Shown: positions 43,499 to 52,094 of the stretch, one piece after another
How the letters are laid out: each line of letters opens with the position of its first letter
Position numbering within the stretch: position 1 is the first letter of the stretch
Source: Paenibacillus sp. IHBB 10380
Lineage (GTDB): Bacteria > Bacillota > Bacilli > Paenibacillales > Paenibacillaceae
Reading direction: 5' to 3'
Assembly: GCF_000949425.1 (NCBI RefSeq)
Contig: NZ_CP010976.1
Coordinates: 3,162,001 to 3,226,000, forward strand
Length of the DNA stretch: 64,000 bases
Position numbers and translations under genes: made by a program
Notes under the pieces: generated by a model
The model's input: only the letters and a program-made list of their open reading frames with translations
What the model was told of the DNA's origin: nothing
The model's database searches: none

Positions 43499-45086
43499 TT
43501 AATCTTCTGACGAGACACTCACTTTTCTAAAAAAGAGACTGATGTCCAAAAAAAGCAGATCAAGGTAGTTATCCTTGACCTGCTTTTTGGTATTCTGTTC
43601 CATTGCGGCTTGCTTCAATAGATTATGGGCGAGCGAAAGCCACTCGACCTCAAGGCTCACTTTTTGCATGCCCCGAAGCAGAAATCGCCGGAATCCTCGG
43701 TTGTTCTTTATTTGTCCAAACACACTCTCAGGTTCTGTCATTCGACGGACAGAAAGGCCATACCCTTCTTCGCTTCGTAGTATTTCTCGCGCTTGATTCT
43801 TGTAACGAAGATATTCCATACTTACTTTGACTTCCCGGTTACCTGCTGCTTTCGTGCAATCAGGCTTCAATGGACAGTCTGCGCAATTTTCACTTCGGTA
43901 ATGTCGGTGGCGCAACTCATAACCACTCTCCGTGATTTCTTTGCTCTCGTAACGAAAATGAAGTTTCTGACCTGCTTTACACGTCCAGCTATCTTCATCT
44001 TGATCGTATGTCCAATTGTCGATTTTTCCAATATTCGTCTTCCATACTTTGCTTTTTTCTTCGTGGTACGTGTTGTATTTGACGACAGCATCAAGCTCTT
44101 CAGCTTCTAAATAGGCGTAGTTTCCTTCTCCGCTATACCCTGCATCAGCAATGACTGTCTTTGGTAGAACGCCTAATTTGGCTTTTATCTTCTCCAAATG
44201 CGGTTTAAGACAACGAGTATCCGTAAGTCTTTGGTGAATACTGTATCCCACAATAAATTGATTTTCTGTCCCGATCTGACGTTGTATCCGGGTTTCAACT
44301 GTCCGTTCCGCATGTGGACTTCTTTCATCCGCATGAACGTCGCGTCCACATCCGTTTTGCTGAAACTGTTGCGACTACCGAGCGTTTCCTGATATCTTTC
44401 GTACTTTTGCAGACGAGGGAGCAGATCTTTGCGAAGCATTCGTACCGCTCTTTTCAGTGGTTTATCTTTTGGATTTTCCAGAAGACGATTTTCGAGCTGG
44501 TGAACGGCTGTCTCCAGCTTTTGACTTGTAAGGTCATCTTGCTTACCTAGCTCAGCAAGATCCTGACCCTTATATTCCTGATCTTCATGTTTTTGCTTTT
44601 CTTCGATGGTACCAAACAGGGTCTGTACTTTCTCCTGAAGCTTGGCCTTATGTTTGACGACAGCTTTGCCCCAAACAAATGTGTACCGATTCGCATTGAC
44701 TTCGATCTTGGTGACATACTTTTCTTCGATGAGAAACTAAAGTACGGCGGTGAATACAGCTTCAAGCACGTCTTTCATGCGCTCAGAACGAAAGCGGTTA
44801 ATGGTGCGGAAGTCCGGGCGTTGTCGTCCGGCTAACCACATCAAAGGAATTTGTTCCCGAATACCTTTGGCGATTAGGCGAGAAGAGTACATGCGCTGAG
44901 TGTAACTTTAGTGAGCATTTTGGGGTGATAGCTATCCCTGCCGCCGCCAGAGTAAGCAGCGTCAAAAATAGAGTCATCCAGCTGATTTACAGCGGTATTT
45001 ACAAGACGAACGAGGTGAGTTGGAGAAATGTCTTCTTCCAAATCCATTGGCAGATAAAGTTGGTCCATGGTATATTGAATGTACAA
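43499..45086 (-). pseudogene. IS1182-family transposase, three lesions
   Basis: Joined across frames, the product runs from MYIQYTMDQLYLPMDLEEDI through [72 protein letters not shown], and VIADAGYSGEGNYAYLE to WLSLAHNLLKQ, the layout of IS1182/DDE_Tnp_1 transposases. Lesions: a small deletion near 44898 (frame lost after TLSA), an in-frame TAG at 44737-44739, and loss of one base near 44277-44280 (GTC[C]AGATCGGG). It cannot make an active transposase. Confidence 0.9.
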
Positions 45087-45194
45087 AGAAATCGCTCCTT
45101 TTGAATGGTTGCTGGTACTTCCATTTTACCAAAAAGAGCGATTTCTTTGTGTTGTTGTGGATGAGAAAAGTTGACAATTTATGCTCAAAATAGC

Positions 45195-45330
45195 GCAGAG
45201 GACGGAACGATTTCGGAAAAGCGGTAGCGGTCGCCTTGGTCTCCGAATTTCAACCGCTACGCGAGATTAATTCAGAAATTTGGAGACCACAGCGATTGGA
45301 GAAACGATCCGTTCGCGGAGCGTCGCTCAG
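45195..45330. repeat. Repeat C: nested palindrome inside the IS element
   Basis: Inner arms GGTCTCCGAATTT (45238-45250) and AAATTTGGAGACC (45276-45288) and outer arms CGGAACGATTT / AAACGATCCG form a nested imperfect palindrome. It has the same kind of architecture as repeat A but a different sequence. It lies between the transposase start and the right end of the IS. Confidence 0.65.
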
Positions 45331-45415
45331 AACCTCTAACTTTCGCCTACAAAAAAAATAAATGGGGTGTCCTAGCTATTTTCACGACTTATGGGATAGC
45401 CCCTTTGTTGTACTA

Positions 45416-45970
45416 TTAGGATTTGATTAACTGTTTCACTTTCTTCTCTAATTCCTTCGCAGATACAGTTCCTAGAATGACTTCCTGAATAACACCGTGT
45501 TTGTTTATCAGCACATTAGTAGGAAACACCATGCCCTTATATTGTTCATACACCGTACCTTTTAAATCAAGCATCACCGGAAAATTCAATTGATACTTAT
45601 CCACAAATTTATTAGCATTCTTTTTGTTATCATATTTGGTAACATTGACCCCATAAACACTTAGGTCATCCTTATACTGATCGGCTAGAATCTTAAGATC
45701 AGGTGCCTCTTCTTTACAAGGCTCACACCATGAAGCCCAAAAGTTCAACAGAATAGCTTTATCTTGCTCACCACCAACTTGATACATCTTCTCATCCAAT
45801 CCAACCAGTGAAAATGGTGGAGCTAACTTCCCAGCTTCAGGACCTGTTTCTGTAGGCAGTGCCTGACTTTGCTGGAATACAGCTTGAACGCCACCTGTAC
45901 CTGAGAATGGATAGAGAGCTATACCAACCAAAATTAATGCACCTAGCCATATATATAGGTTACGCTTCAT
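45416..45970 (-). CDS. ResA/TlpA-like membrane-anchored thiol-disulfide oxidoreductase
   Basis: A 184-residue protein with an N-terminal membrane anchor (LYIWLGALILVGIALYPF) and an extracellular thioredoxin-like domain. The redox motif is WCEPC in ILLNFWASWCEPCKEEAPDL, as in ResA, where it reduces apocytochrome c. FPTNVLINKHGVI holds the cis-proline-type loop. Partner genes for cytochrome c maturation (resBC) are not nearby, so the exact substrate is open. The IS element is only five bases past its stop and appears to have entered its terminator hairpin. Confidence 0.85.
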   Translation of the reverse strand: MKRNLYIWLGALILVGIALYPFSGTGGVQAVFQQSQALPTETGPEAGKLAPPFSLVGLDEKMYQVGGEQDKAILLNFWASWCEPCKEEAPDLKILADQYKDDLSVYGVNVTKYDNKKNANKFVDKYQLNFPVMLDLKGTVYEQYKGMVFPTNVLINKHGVIQEVILGTVSAKELEKKVKQLIKS

Positions 45971-46085
45971 GTTATTTTATTCCTTTACATAAAAGTTTTT
46001 ATTTATTATTGTACCCCCTTTTTTGAGTAACTTACAAACAACTTTAGAATTACTGTATAATATGTATAAATTGGAGGAGTAAGAT

Positions 46086-46562
46086 ATGACAGTACTTCTA
46101 GGACAACATGGAGAAATCGTATTAAACCCACTCTCAGCCGAGAAGCTCACAAAGCATACATTTCTCCATCTGCCTCAAGAATCCTGCGGGGTGTTACTAG
46201 GCACTATTGTAGCCGGCAACATACAGATCGAGCAATTCATACCTATTCGTAACGTAGCACCTAACCCACTGCATTCCTTTATGTTTAGTCCAGACGAATG
46301 GGTGCCTCACGCGTTAATGGCGAAGAAATTGGTTGGTATCGTTCACTCACATCCTCATTCAGATCCAACACCGTCTTCTGAAGATTTAGATCGTCTTCAT
46401 TTATATGCTGGGTTGTTGAAGGTATATCTCATCTGCACACCCCATCCGATAACCTCAAGCCTTATAATCCACGCCTATCATATCTTACGAAATGTTGATA
46501 ATGGCAATACACGTTACACCCTTCACCAAGCGCCATTAACAATGACTCAGGTAGGCATATAA
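46086..46562 (+). CDS. M67-family JAMM metallopeptidase-like protein
   Basis: A 158-residue protein. The zinc motif H-x-H-x7-S-x2-D is exact: HSHPHSDPTPSSED at about residues 86-99, with the upstream Glu in PQESCGVLLG. This is the JAB/MPN+ signature of bacterial Mec+-like peptidases, which release sulfur-carrier or ubiquitin-like proteins from conjugates. No such carrier protein is encoded nearby. ATG 46086 follows GGAGGAG. Its last 27 bases overlap the end of the exonuclease gene on the other strand. Confidence 0.88.
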   Translation: MTVLLGQHGEIVLNPLSAEKLTKHTFLHLPQESCGVLLGTIVAGNIQIEQFIPIRNVAPNPLHSFMFSPDEWVPHALMAKKLVGIVHSHPHSDPTPSSEDLDRLHLYAGLLKVYLICTPHPITSSLIIHAYHILRNVDNGNTRYTLHQAPLTMTQVGI

Positions 46563-47273
46563 ATCACCTAATGTTTCTACTCGCCTTAAGGATATATCAC
46601 GAAGATAAGATTGCCACAACATTGCTGTCATCTTCGCGTCCTCAAGAGCATGATGTCTTCCTTTAATAGGAATATCACGAGTCATTAATAACTCATCAAG
46701 ACTAAAACCACTTTGATCTGGCTCAAGCCAACGAGCAATCATCATAGTATCGATCACGCGATGCCCCAAATTCACCTTAGACGTCTTCCAAAGCGCTGCA
46801 TTCAAGAATGCTTTATCATGAGCACTAGCATGAGCTATCAGTACTCTTCCTCCAACAAATGACATGAAATCATGCAAACCCTCCATAAGCGTAGGAGCGG
46901 AATCAATCATATCTTGAGTGATACCTGTAAGTTCAGTAATCATCTCTGGAACTGGCCTTTTACAATTCACTAGTGAGTAGTATTGTTCGCCCTCAACAAT
47001 GTGTCCACCAACCATTCTTACAGCACCAAAGGAAAGAATCTCATCACCATGTTGGTAGGCAAATCCGGTTGTTTCCAAATCAAACACAACCATCTCTAAT
47101 TCATTTAGAGGAACATGAAGAACTTCAAGACGTCGTTGTCCTCTCATAAGCGATCGAATAAAGGCCATATGTTGCGCGGTAGGGGCTCCCATGACGGAAG
47201 CTATTGCAGAGGGCATTCCTCCCTGCCGAAACATGCTCCAGAATCCATTGTTACCCCGCACCGGTTCTTTCAT
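46536..47273 (-). CDS. DEDDh 3'-5' exonuclease (DnaQ/epsilon-like)
   Basis: A 245-residue protein. After a 55-residue N-terminal extension comes the exonuclease fold: VVFDLETTGF (Exo I), GITQDMIDSAPT, LIAHASAHDKAFLN (Exo II) and HHALEDAKMTA (Exo III, DEDDh His and Asp). All catalytic residues are present. It is shorter than replicative proofreading partners and lies not with dnaE but two bases after a GlnD-like nucleotidyltransferase gene, whose end carries its ribosome site. Its substrate could be DNA, RNA oligonucleotides, or a nucleotide attached by that neighbour. Confidence 0.88.
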   Translation of the reverse strand: MKEPVRGNNGFWSMFRQGGMPSAIASVMGAPTAQHMAFIRSLMRGQRRLEVLHVPLNELEMVVFDLETTGFAYQHGDEILSFGAVRMVGGHIVEGEQYYSLVNCKRPVPEMITELTGITQDMIDSAPTLMEGLHDFMSFVGGRVLIAHASAHDKAFLNAALWKTSKVNLGHRVIDTMMIARWLEPDQSGFSLDELLMTRDIPIKGRHHALEDAKMTAMLWQSYLRDISLRRVETLGDLYAYLSHC

Positions 47274-47275
47274 GT

Positions 47276-48352
47276 CTATCTCAATCTCCTTTCCGCAAAA
47301 CGAAGTGATCGTTGAAGTTCTCTATGCGTTCTTCTTACCACGATCAGACTATCCCTAAGTTCATACATTAGCAATTTATTCTTCAATTCTCTATTAGACA
47401 GATATCCACTGCTTGATAACATTCCGTCTATTTCTGTGAAGCTCGTGCTTATTCTAAGCTCCAATGCCTTTCTAAACGCTTCTTGACAACGCTCAAAGAG
47501 CATATTACCAGCATCAAGAGATATCAGTTTCTCAATCCTCTTCAACGTTGATGTCTCTCTCACACCTTGCTGTAAAGCCATAAACCTCACGAAATTAACT
47601 AAGGGAATATAAACACCATACTTAACGTCAAAGCCACCAGCATGCTCACCAAATCGTTCTGTTACAACTTGACCAAGTAAGTTAAGTGTCGCTTTATGCC
47701 GAACCGTATTTCGTAACACAGCAACAGGAAGTTCAGCATTTTTTTCAAATCCCCGATTAAATAATCGCTTAAAAGCTTCTGACAAGTCATTATCTCCTGC
47801 AACATGGCGCATATCAGATGCTATAATAAGATACCTCACAGGCTCCCAGCTTACATCACTGCACCAATCTGCCAACGCCTCTTCCCATTCACTTATCGTC
47901 TTTCTCCATTGAGGTTCTGAGCACATCACTTTCCCAGGACACTTCTCGTAACCCAGATATTCAAGCATATCGCAGAGCCTAGCCCCAAATACTTCAAAGT
48001 ACCTTGCCTTATCCTTATTTGGTTCATCACTGATAATCAGTCCATTATCTTGATCGCTCCACAACGTTGACTCTCGTCTACCAGCGCTTCCAAACACAAT
48101 AAATGAATAAGAAACCGGAGGTGGACCGTAGCCCGCCTCCATTTCTTGTTCACAGAAATAGATAATCTTAGCTGCAATATGATCATGCATTTGGTTAACA
48201 AGAGACATCCACTCAGAGATTGGCAGATCCTGTACTAGCTGCTGTAAGAAAGTCTGGTATACAATACGCCTTTCCCTTAATTGTTCCAGCGAACAAGCAT
48301 TTGCAATTCCCTTTAAGTCTAAATTGCTTTCCGTTGAACTCAGCAGTCTCAT
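47276..48352 (-). CDS. DUF294 nucleotidyltransferase (GlnD-like domain)
   Basis: A 358-residue protein. The nucleotidyltransferase site FGSAGRRESTLWSDQDNGLI (about residues 89-108) has the GS...R..E...SD.D pattern of GlnD-type uridylyltransferases; the two Asp residues would bind magnesium. The C-terminal half (about 210-350) matches the DUF294_C substrate-binding helices, with RNTVRHKATLNLLGQVV. There is no CBS, HD or ACT domain, unlike longer relatives. The protein may nucleotidylate a protein or small molecule. It is 59 bases after the ammonium transporter gene and 2 bases before an exonuclease gene, all in one direction. Confidence 0.85.
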   Translation of the reverse strand: MRLLSSTESNLDLKGIANACSLEQLRERRIVYQTFLQQLVQDLPISEWMSLVNQMHDHIAAKIIYFCEQEMEAGYGPPPVSYSFIVFGSAGRRESTLWSDQDNGLIISDEPNKDKARYFEVFGARLCDMLEYLGYEKCPGKVMCSEPQWRKTISEWEEALADWCSDVSWEPVRYLIIASDMRHVAGDNDLSEAFKRLFNRGFEKNAELPVAVLRNTVRHKATLNLLGQVVTERFGEHAGGFDVKYGVYIPLVNFVRFMALQQGVRETSTLKRIEKLISLDAGNMLFERCQEAFRKALELRISTSFTEIDGMLSSSGYLSNRELKNKLLMYELRDSLIVVRRTHRELQRSLRFAERRLR

Positions 48353-48411
48353 ACCGCCCGCCCCTCTCTACCAAGCCTTTACCCTGTTATTTTAAATGAT
48401 CTTGTTCAGGA

Positions 48412-49818
48412 CTAGCTCAAGGTTGAGTTATTCGCACGAGACTTAGCCTCTGAATCCGTAAGCAATTTCATTTGTTCAGGATAGCCATAAGTACCATGTT
48501 CACTGATATCAAGCCCCATCATTTCTTCCTCTTCTGTTACACGTAAGCCCATTACAAATTTCATAATTCCAAGAATAATCACTGATAGAACCGCTACGAA
48601 TATAAAAGTACCTACAACACCAAGAGCTTGAACCCCTAATTGATAGAACCCACCACCATAGAATAAACCGGCTTGACCTATTCCTGTTATCTCAACCAAC
48701 TCGGGTGTAGCAAACAATCCCGTGGAGAGCGCTCCCCACACACCTGCAATACCATGTACGGAGAATGCGTAGATCGGATCGTCCAACCCAGCACGTTCCA
48801 ACCATTGAGCACAGAAGAATGCAATAATTCCAGCGATTGCACCAATCAAGATAGCTGCCCAAGGTTCTACGAATGCACAAGACCCCGTAATAGCTACCAA
48901 TGCAGCAAGCACACCGTTCAACATACTTGGAATATCTCCTTTGCCAAATATGATCCAAGAGATCGCAAGTGCAGCAATAGCTCCAGCTCCAGCTGCAATA
49001 TTCGTTGTCACAGATACATATCCGAAGAATCCACCAATACCCGATAACGCACTTCCTGGATTAAATCCGAACCAACCAATCCAGAGAATGAATACCCCGA
49101 GTACAGACAACACTTGGTTGTGACCAGGGATACTGTTCGGCTTACCCTCTTTATTGTATTTACCAAGGCGTGGTTTCAACATGAATGTCGCTACTAAAGC
49201 TGCGGTAGCACCTGTAAGGTGAACTACAGTAGATCCAGCAAAGTCTTGCATTTCAAGCACAGCCAACCATCCGCCACCCCACACCCAGTGAGCAACAACC
49301 GGATAAATAACAACCATGAACAATGTTCCGAAAATAATGTATACGCTCAGTTTGGCACGTTCAGCCAAGCCTCCACATGCAATAGCTAATGATACAGCTG
49401 CAAATGATAATTGGAATAAAAATTTAATAGTGAGGGGTACGTCAGAACTCGCTAGGGAGCTGAACGATCCTGCCATCTCATCACCCGAAAGGAAAAATCC
49501 AGTTTGGCCAATGAGCCCATTCCCATCACCAAATCCTAAACCAAATCCTACTGCCCAGAAGGTAATAACCGAAATCCCTAGGGTCAGTACGGTTTTCCCA
49601 GCAACATGACCCGCATTCTTCATTCGAACCGATCCAGCTTCTAAAAGTGCAAAGCCTGCCTGCATAAAAAATACGAGAATAACGGCTAAGAAGACGAACA
49701 CAGAGTTAATACCTGCTTGTAATTCAGCATTGTTAGCCCCAGAATCCGCAAAAACCGTAATTGGAAAAGCCAACAAAGTAAGCATCACTAACATCACACC
49801 CAGCGATTTCTTTCTCAT
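48412..49818 (-). CDS. amt: Ammonium transporter (Amt/NrgA)
   Basis: A 468-residue channel with a signal-like first segment (ending FADSGA) and eleven further helices. Signatures are FVFLAVILVFFMQAGFALLEAGSVRMKNAGH, the DFAGSTVVHLTGATAAL block, GWFGFNPGSAL, and FSVHGIAGVWGALSTGLF with the conserved His pair. It conducts ammonium at low external nitrogen. The C-terminal tail (about 435-468) is the region that PII proteins regulate in relatives, but no glnB/glnK gene follows. A GlnR/TnrA-type box and a promoter lie upstream. Nucleotidyltransferase and exonuclease genes follow closely. Confidence 0.93.
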   Translation of the reverse strand: MRKKSLGVMLVMLTLLAFPITVFADSGANNAELQAGINSVFVFLAVILVFFMQAGFALLEAGSVRMKNAGHVAGKTVLTLGISVITFWAVGFGLGFGDGNGLIGQTGFFLSGDEMAGSFSSLASSDVPLTIKFLFQLSFAAVSLAIACGGLAERAKLSVYIIFGTLFMVVIYPVVAHWVWGGGWLAVLEMQDFAGSTVVHLTGATAALVATFMLKPRLGKYNKEGKPNSIPGHNQVLSVLGVFILWIGWFGFNPGSALSGIGGFFGYVSVTTNIAAGAGAIAALAISWIIFGKGDIPSMLNGVLAALVAITGSCAFVEPWAAILIGAIAGIIAFFCAQWLERAGLDDPIYAFSVHGIAGVWGALSTGLFATPELVEITGIGQAGLFYGGGFYQLGVQALGVVGTFIFVAVLSVIILGIMKFVMGLRVTEEEEMMGLDISEHGTYGYPEQMKLLTDSEAKSRANNSTLS

Positions 49819-49836
49819 GAACCCCGCTCCTCTTAA

Positions 49837-49853
49837 TGTTATAGTTATTTACA
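49837..49853 (-). promoter_or_regulatory. GlnR/TnrA-type box in the amt leader
   Basis: TGTTATAGTTATTTACA matches the nitrogen box TGTNA-N7-TNACA exactly. It lies 18 bases before the amt ATG and downstream of the predicted -10, so a bound GlnR would block transcription. A second stretch, TGTCATGATTACTGCCA at 49940-49956, has one mismatch and lies upstream of the -35. Confidence 0.7.
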
Positions 49854-49874
49854 CAATATGAAACTTTTAATGTC

Positions 49875-49904
49875 ATTATAAGCAGGATTTATGTTTTTTG
49901 ACAA
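49875..49904 (-). promoter_or_regulatory. Predicted sigma-A promoter of amt
   Basis: On the minus strand TTGTCA (49904-49899), an 18-base spacer and TATAAT (49880-49875). The predicted start is near 49868, giving a leader of about 50 bases that contains the nitrogen box. Confidence 0.65.
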
Positions 49905-50060
49905 TATAATTTTTGAATCACGGAAAAATATATTATCGATGTCATGATTACTGCCATTTATTTATAGTCTATAAGCATAACGTTTGACTGTATGGTTCTG
50001 ATTCATGTATCATTATTTATATATAATTTAATGAATCTTGTTATTAGTGAGGTGATATAA

Positions 50061-50492
50061 ATTAGAGATATAACGCTTTATCGTATTGGGGAGCTAGCCA
50101 GAGAGGCAAATATAAGTGAGAGAACTATTGATTATTACACTAAATTAAAGCTTATCGTTCCTGAAATGCGCACCAAAAAAAACTATCGTTTATATAATCA
50201 TGAAACCTTAAGCCGCCTATCACGTATTAATCAATTAAAACAAGAGAAGTATACATTGGAAGAGATCAGGGAATCCCTCGATAAATGGAACACCGACCCT
50301 GAGGAAACACATGTTACTGAAAAACTAACTCACCTCGAGATTCATCTACTGCAATTAGAGCGGGAGGTTAGGGAAATCAGCCCTTTAATTGAACAAATGA
50401 AGCCCGTTCAAGCAAAGCGCATGCTAATGAATTTACTTCCACAAGGGGCTGCTTGCATGGAAGCTCTTAAGGTTCTTATGGAACACATTTAA
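50061..50492 (+). CDS. MerR-family regulator, probable ATT start
   Basis: A 143-residue regulator. The winged-helix motif is complete only if translation begins near 50061: ITLYRIGELAREANISERTIDYYTKLKLIVPEMRTKKNYRLYNHETLSRLSRI. The first in-frame ATG (50166) would cut off the DNA-recognition helix. At 50061 the codon is ATT, immediately after an in-frame TAA, and GAGGTGAT lies 5 bases before it, so ATT is the likely start. The C-terminus (about 85-143) is a helical dimerisation part without metal-binding cysteines. Its effector is unknown; it is divergent from amt. Confidence 0.75.
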   Translation: MRDITLYRIGELAREANISERTIDYYTKLKLIVPEMRTKKNYRLYNHETLSRLSRINQLKQEKYTLEEIRESLDKWNTDPEETHVTEKLTHLEIHLLQLEREVREISPLIEQMKPVQAKRMLMNLLPQGAACMEALKVLMEHI

Positions 50493-50553
50493 TCCAATGT
50501 CGTATGTCACAAGAGATTCTTTAAGTTTAAATCTAACAGGAGGTATTAAAAAT

Positions 50554-51219
50554 ATGATTTTTCTCATTATTATCGCGTTTATATTTACACTTTGGGCTCA
50601 ATTTCGTGTTAAGGGTACTTTCAATAAATGGGCTAAGGTTCCCAGCACCACAGGTATGACAGGATATGATGCAGCACGACGTATGCTAGATGCTAACGGT
50701 CTACAAGATGTTCCTATCGAACCGGTAAGAGGCTCTCTCACAGACCATTATGATCCTATTCACAGAGTCGTTCGTTTATCCGAACCCGTATATTATGAGA
50801 ACTCAATCTCAGCGATTTCAGTAGCCTGCCATGAAATTGGTCATGCCATTCAACACAAAGAGCACTATCCTATGTTGAAATTACGTCATCGGATGTTCCC
50901 AGTTGTAAACTTTGCATCAGGCATTGCACCTTTTTTACTTATCGCAGGTATGTTGTTCTCCTTCACCAACCTTATCGGTCTCGGCATTATCTTCTTCTCC
51001 GCTGCTGTGGCATTCCAATTGGTCACACTTCCTGTTGAATTCAATGCTAGTAGTCGTGCTCGTGAAGTAATGATACAAGAAGGCTATATCTCCAATGAGG
51101 AAGAACGTGGGGTCGCCAAAGTATTAAATGCTGCTGCCCTTACTTATGTAGCTGCTGCATTGCTATCACTACTTGAATTGATTCGTTATATTATGATATT
51201 TACAAGCAGTCGTGACTAA
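50554..51219 (+). CDS. yugP: YugP-family membrane zinc metallopeptidase
   Basis: A 221-residue protein with an N-terminal helix (residues 1-15), then the zinc motif SVACHEIGHAIQH (HExxH at about residue 94) and two to three further helices (FLLIAGMLFSFTNLIGLGIIFFSAAVAFQLVTLPVEFNAS). FNASSRA after it is the conserved third-ligand region of the family. The ATG at 50554 has GGAGG 9 bases upstream. The membrane protease substrate is not known. It follows the MerR gene by 61 bases and ends at a strong terminator. Confidence 0.88.
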   Translation: MIFLIIIAFIFTLWAQFRVKGTFNKWAKVPSTTGMTGYDAARRMLDANGLQDVPIEPVRGSLTDHYDPIHRVVRLSEPVYYENSISAISVACHEIGHAIQHKEHYPMLKLRHRMFPVVNFASGIAPFLLIAGMLFSFTNLIGLGIIFFSAAVAFQLVTLPVEFNASSRAREVMIQEGYISNEEERGVAKVLNAAALTYVAAALLSLLELIRYIMIFTSSRD

Positions 51220-51253
51220 TAAATTTCAAAAAAGCCGTTCCGTCTAAGTAACG

Positions 51254-51325
51254 TGCACCATCTAGAATAGACATCGGATAAACTCTCAAGTTTACCGATG
51301 AACATTCTAGATGGTGCATTTTTTT
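51254..51325 (+). terminator. Long terminator after yugP containing a shared inner hairpin
   Basis: The outer stem TGCACCATCTAGAAT / ATTCTAGATGGTGCA (15 bp) encloses an inner hairpin CATCGG...CCGATG, followed by seven T. The inner 33 bases recur nearly unchanged in the terminator at 54630-54698. Confidence 0.92.
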
Positions 51326-51387
51326 ATAGTAATCAAAGATCTTCGTATATATTATTAACACTATATGGATAACAAGGAGAACCGACC

Positions 51388-52092
51388 GTGAAGAATTTTA
51401 TATTATTTGAAAATGTATCTAAATATTATCAAATGGGCGAACATAAAATTGTTGCTGCCGACAATATCAGCTTTAATATTGAAAAAGGCGAGTTTTGTGT
51501 CATTGTCGGCCCTAGCGGCTCTGGAAAAACCACTGTTTTGAATATGCTCGGGGGCATGGACTCTTGTGACAGCGGAAAGATACTTTTGGACGGTTGCGAG
51601 ATAAATGGATTGAACGAAAGGAAATTAACGGATTACCGCAGATATGATGTCGGTTTTGTGTTTCAGTTCTACAACCTTGTACAGAATTTAACAGCCATTG
51701 AGAATGTCGAACTCGCCTCCGAAATCTGCAGAGAACCACTGGATGCACAAGAAGTACTTGCGCAGGTAGGCCTTTCCGAACGTATGTTGAATTTCCCTGC
51801 ACAGCTGTCGGGCGGTGAGCAACAACGTGTTTCAATTGCAAGAGCACTAGCCAAGAACCCGAAGGTTTTACTATGTGATGAACCGACTGGGGCTCTCGAT
51901 TATAACACCGGGAAAAATATTCTGAAGCTGCTGCAGGATAGCTGCCGTCAAACAGGAAAAACAGTTATTGTCATTACACACAACCTAGCCATCACCCAAA
52001 TGGCTGATCGTGTCATTCATATTAAAAATGGAGAAATTTCAAAAGTTGAACAAAATGCTACCCCTGTCCCCGTCGAAAGGATTGAGTGGTAG
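51388..52092 (+). CDS. ABC transporter ATPase (MacB/LolD type)
   Basis: A 234-residue nucleotide-binding subunit. Walker A is [17 protein letters not shown], the Q-loop is in [17 protein letters not shown], the signature is [19 protein letters not shown], Walker B is [12 protein letters not shown], and the H-loop is VIVITHN. It drives the FtsX-type permease encoded 2 bases downstream. The start is GTG at 51388 after AAGGAGA. No efflux partner or peptide-sensing two-component system lies beside it. Terminators bracket the gene pair. Confidence 0.92.
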   Translation: MKNFILFENVSKYYQMGEHKIVAADNISFNIEKGEFCVIVGPSGSGKTTVLNMLGGMDSCDSGKILLDGCEINGLNERKLTDYRRYDVGFVFQFYNLVQNLTAIENVELASEICREPLDAQEVLAQVGLSERMLNFPAQLSGGEQQRVSIARALAKNPKVLLCDEPTGALDYNTGKNILKLLQDSCRQTGKTVIVITHNLAITQMADRVIHIKNGEISKVEQNATPVPVERIEW

Positions 52093-52094
52093 CT

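Larger units (their letters stand above)
43471..45411 (-). mobile_element. Inactive IS1182-family element
   Basis: The ends GGGGCTGTCCCATAAGT (from 43479) and ACTTATGGGATAGCCCC (to 45403) are inverted repeats with one mismatch. The symmetry continues outward for about 8 further bases (ACAACAAA / TTTGTTGT). Inside is a broken transposase gene on the minus strand and, between its start and the right end, an unrelated palindromic repeat. No flanking direct repeat was found. Confidence 0.85.

Noticed and set aside
45181..45350. Fourth copy of repeat A.
   Set aside because: The architecture is alike, but the arm sequences differ throughout, so I list it as a separate repeat C.
48673..49047. 124-codon open frame antisense to amt.
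   Set aside because: It is the mirror of the amt coding sequence and has no start signal.
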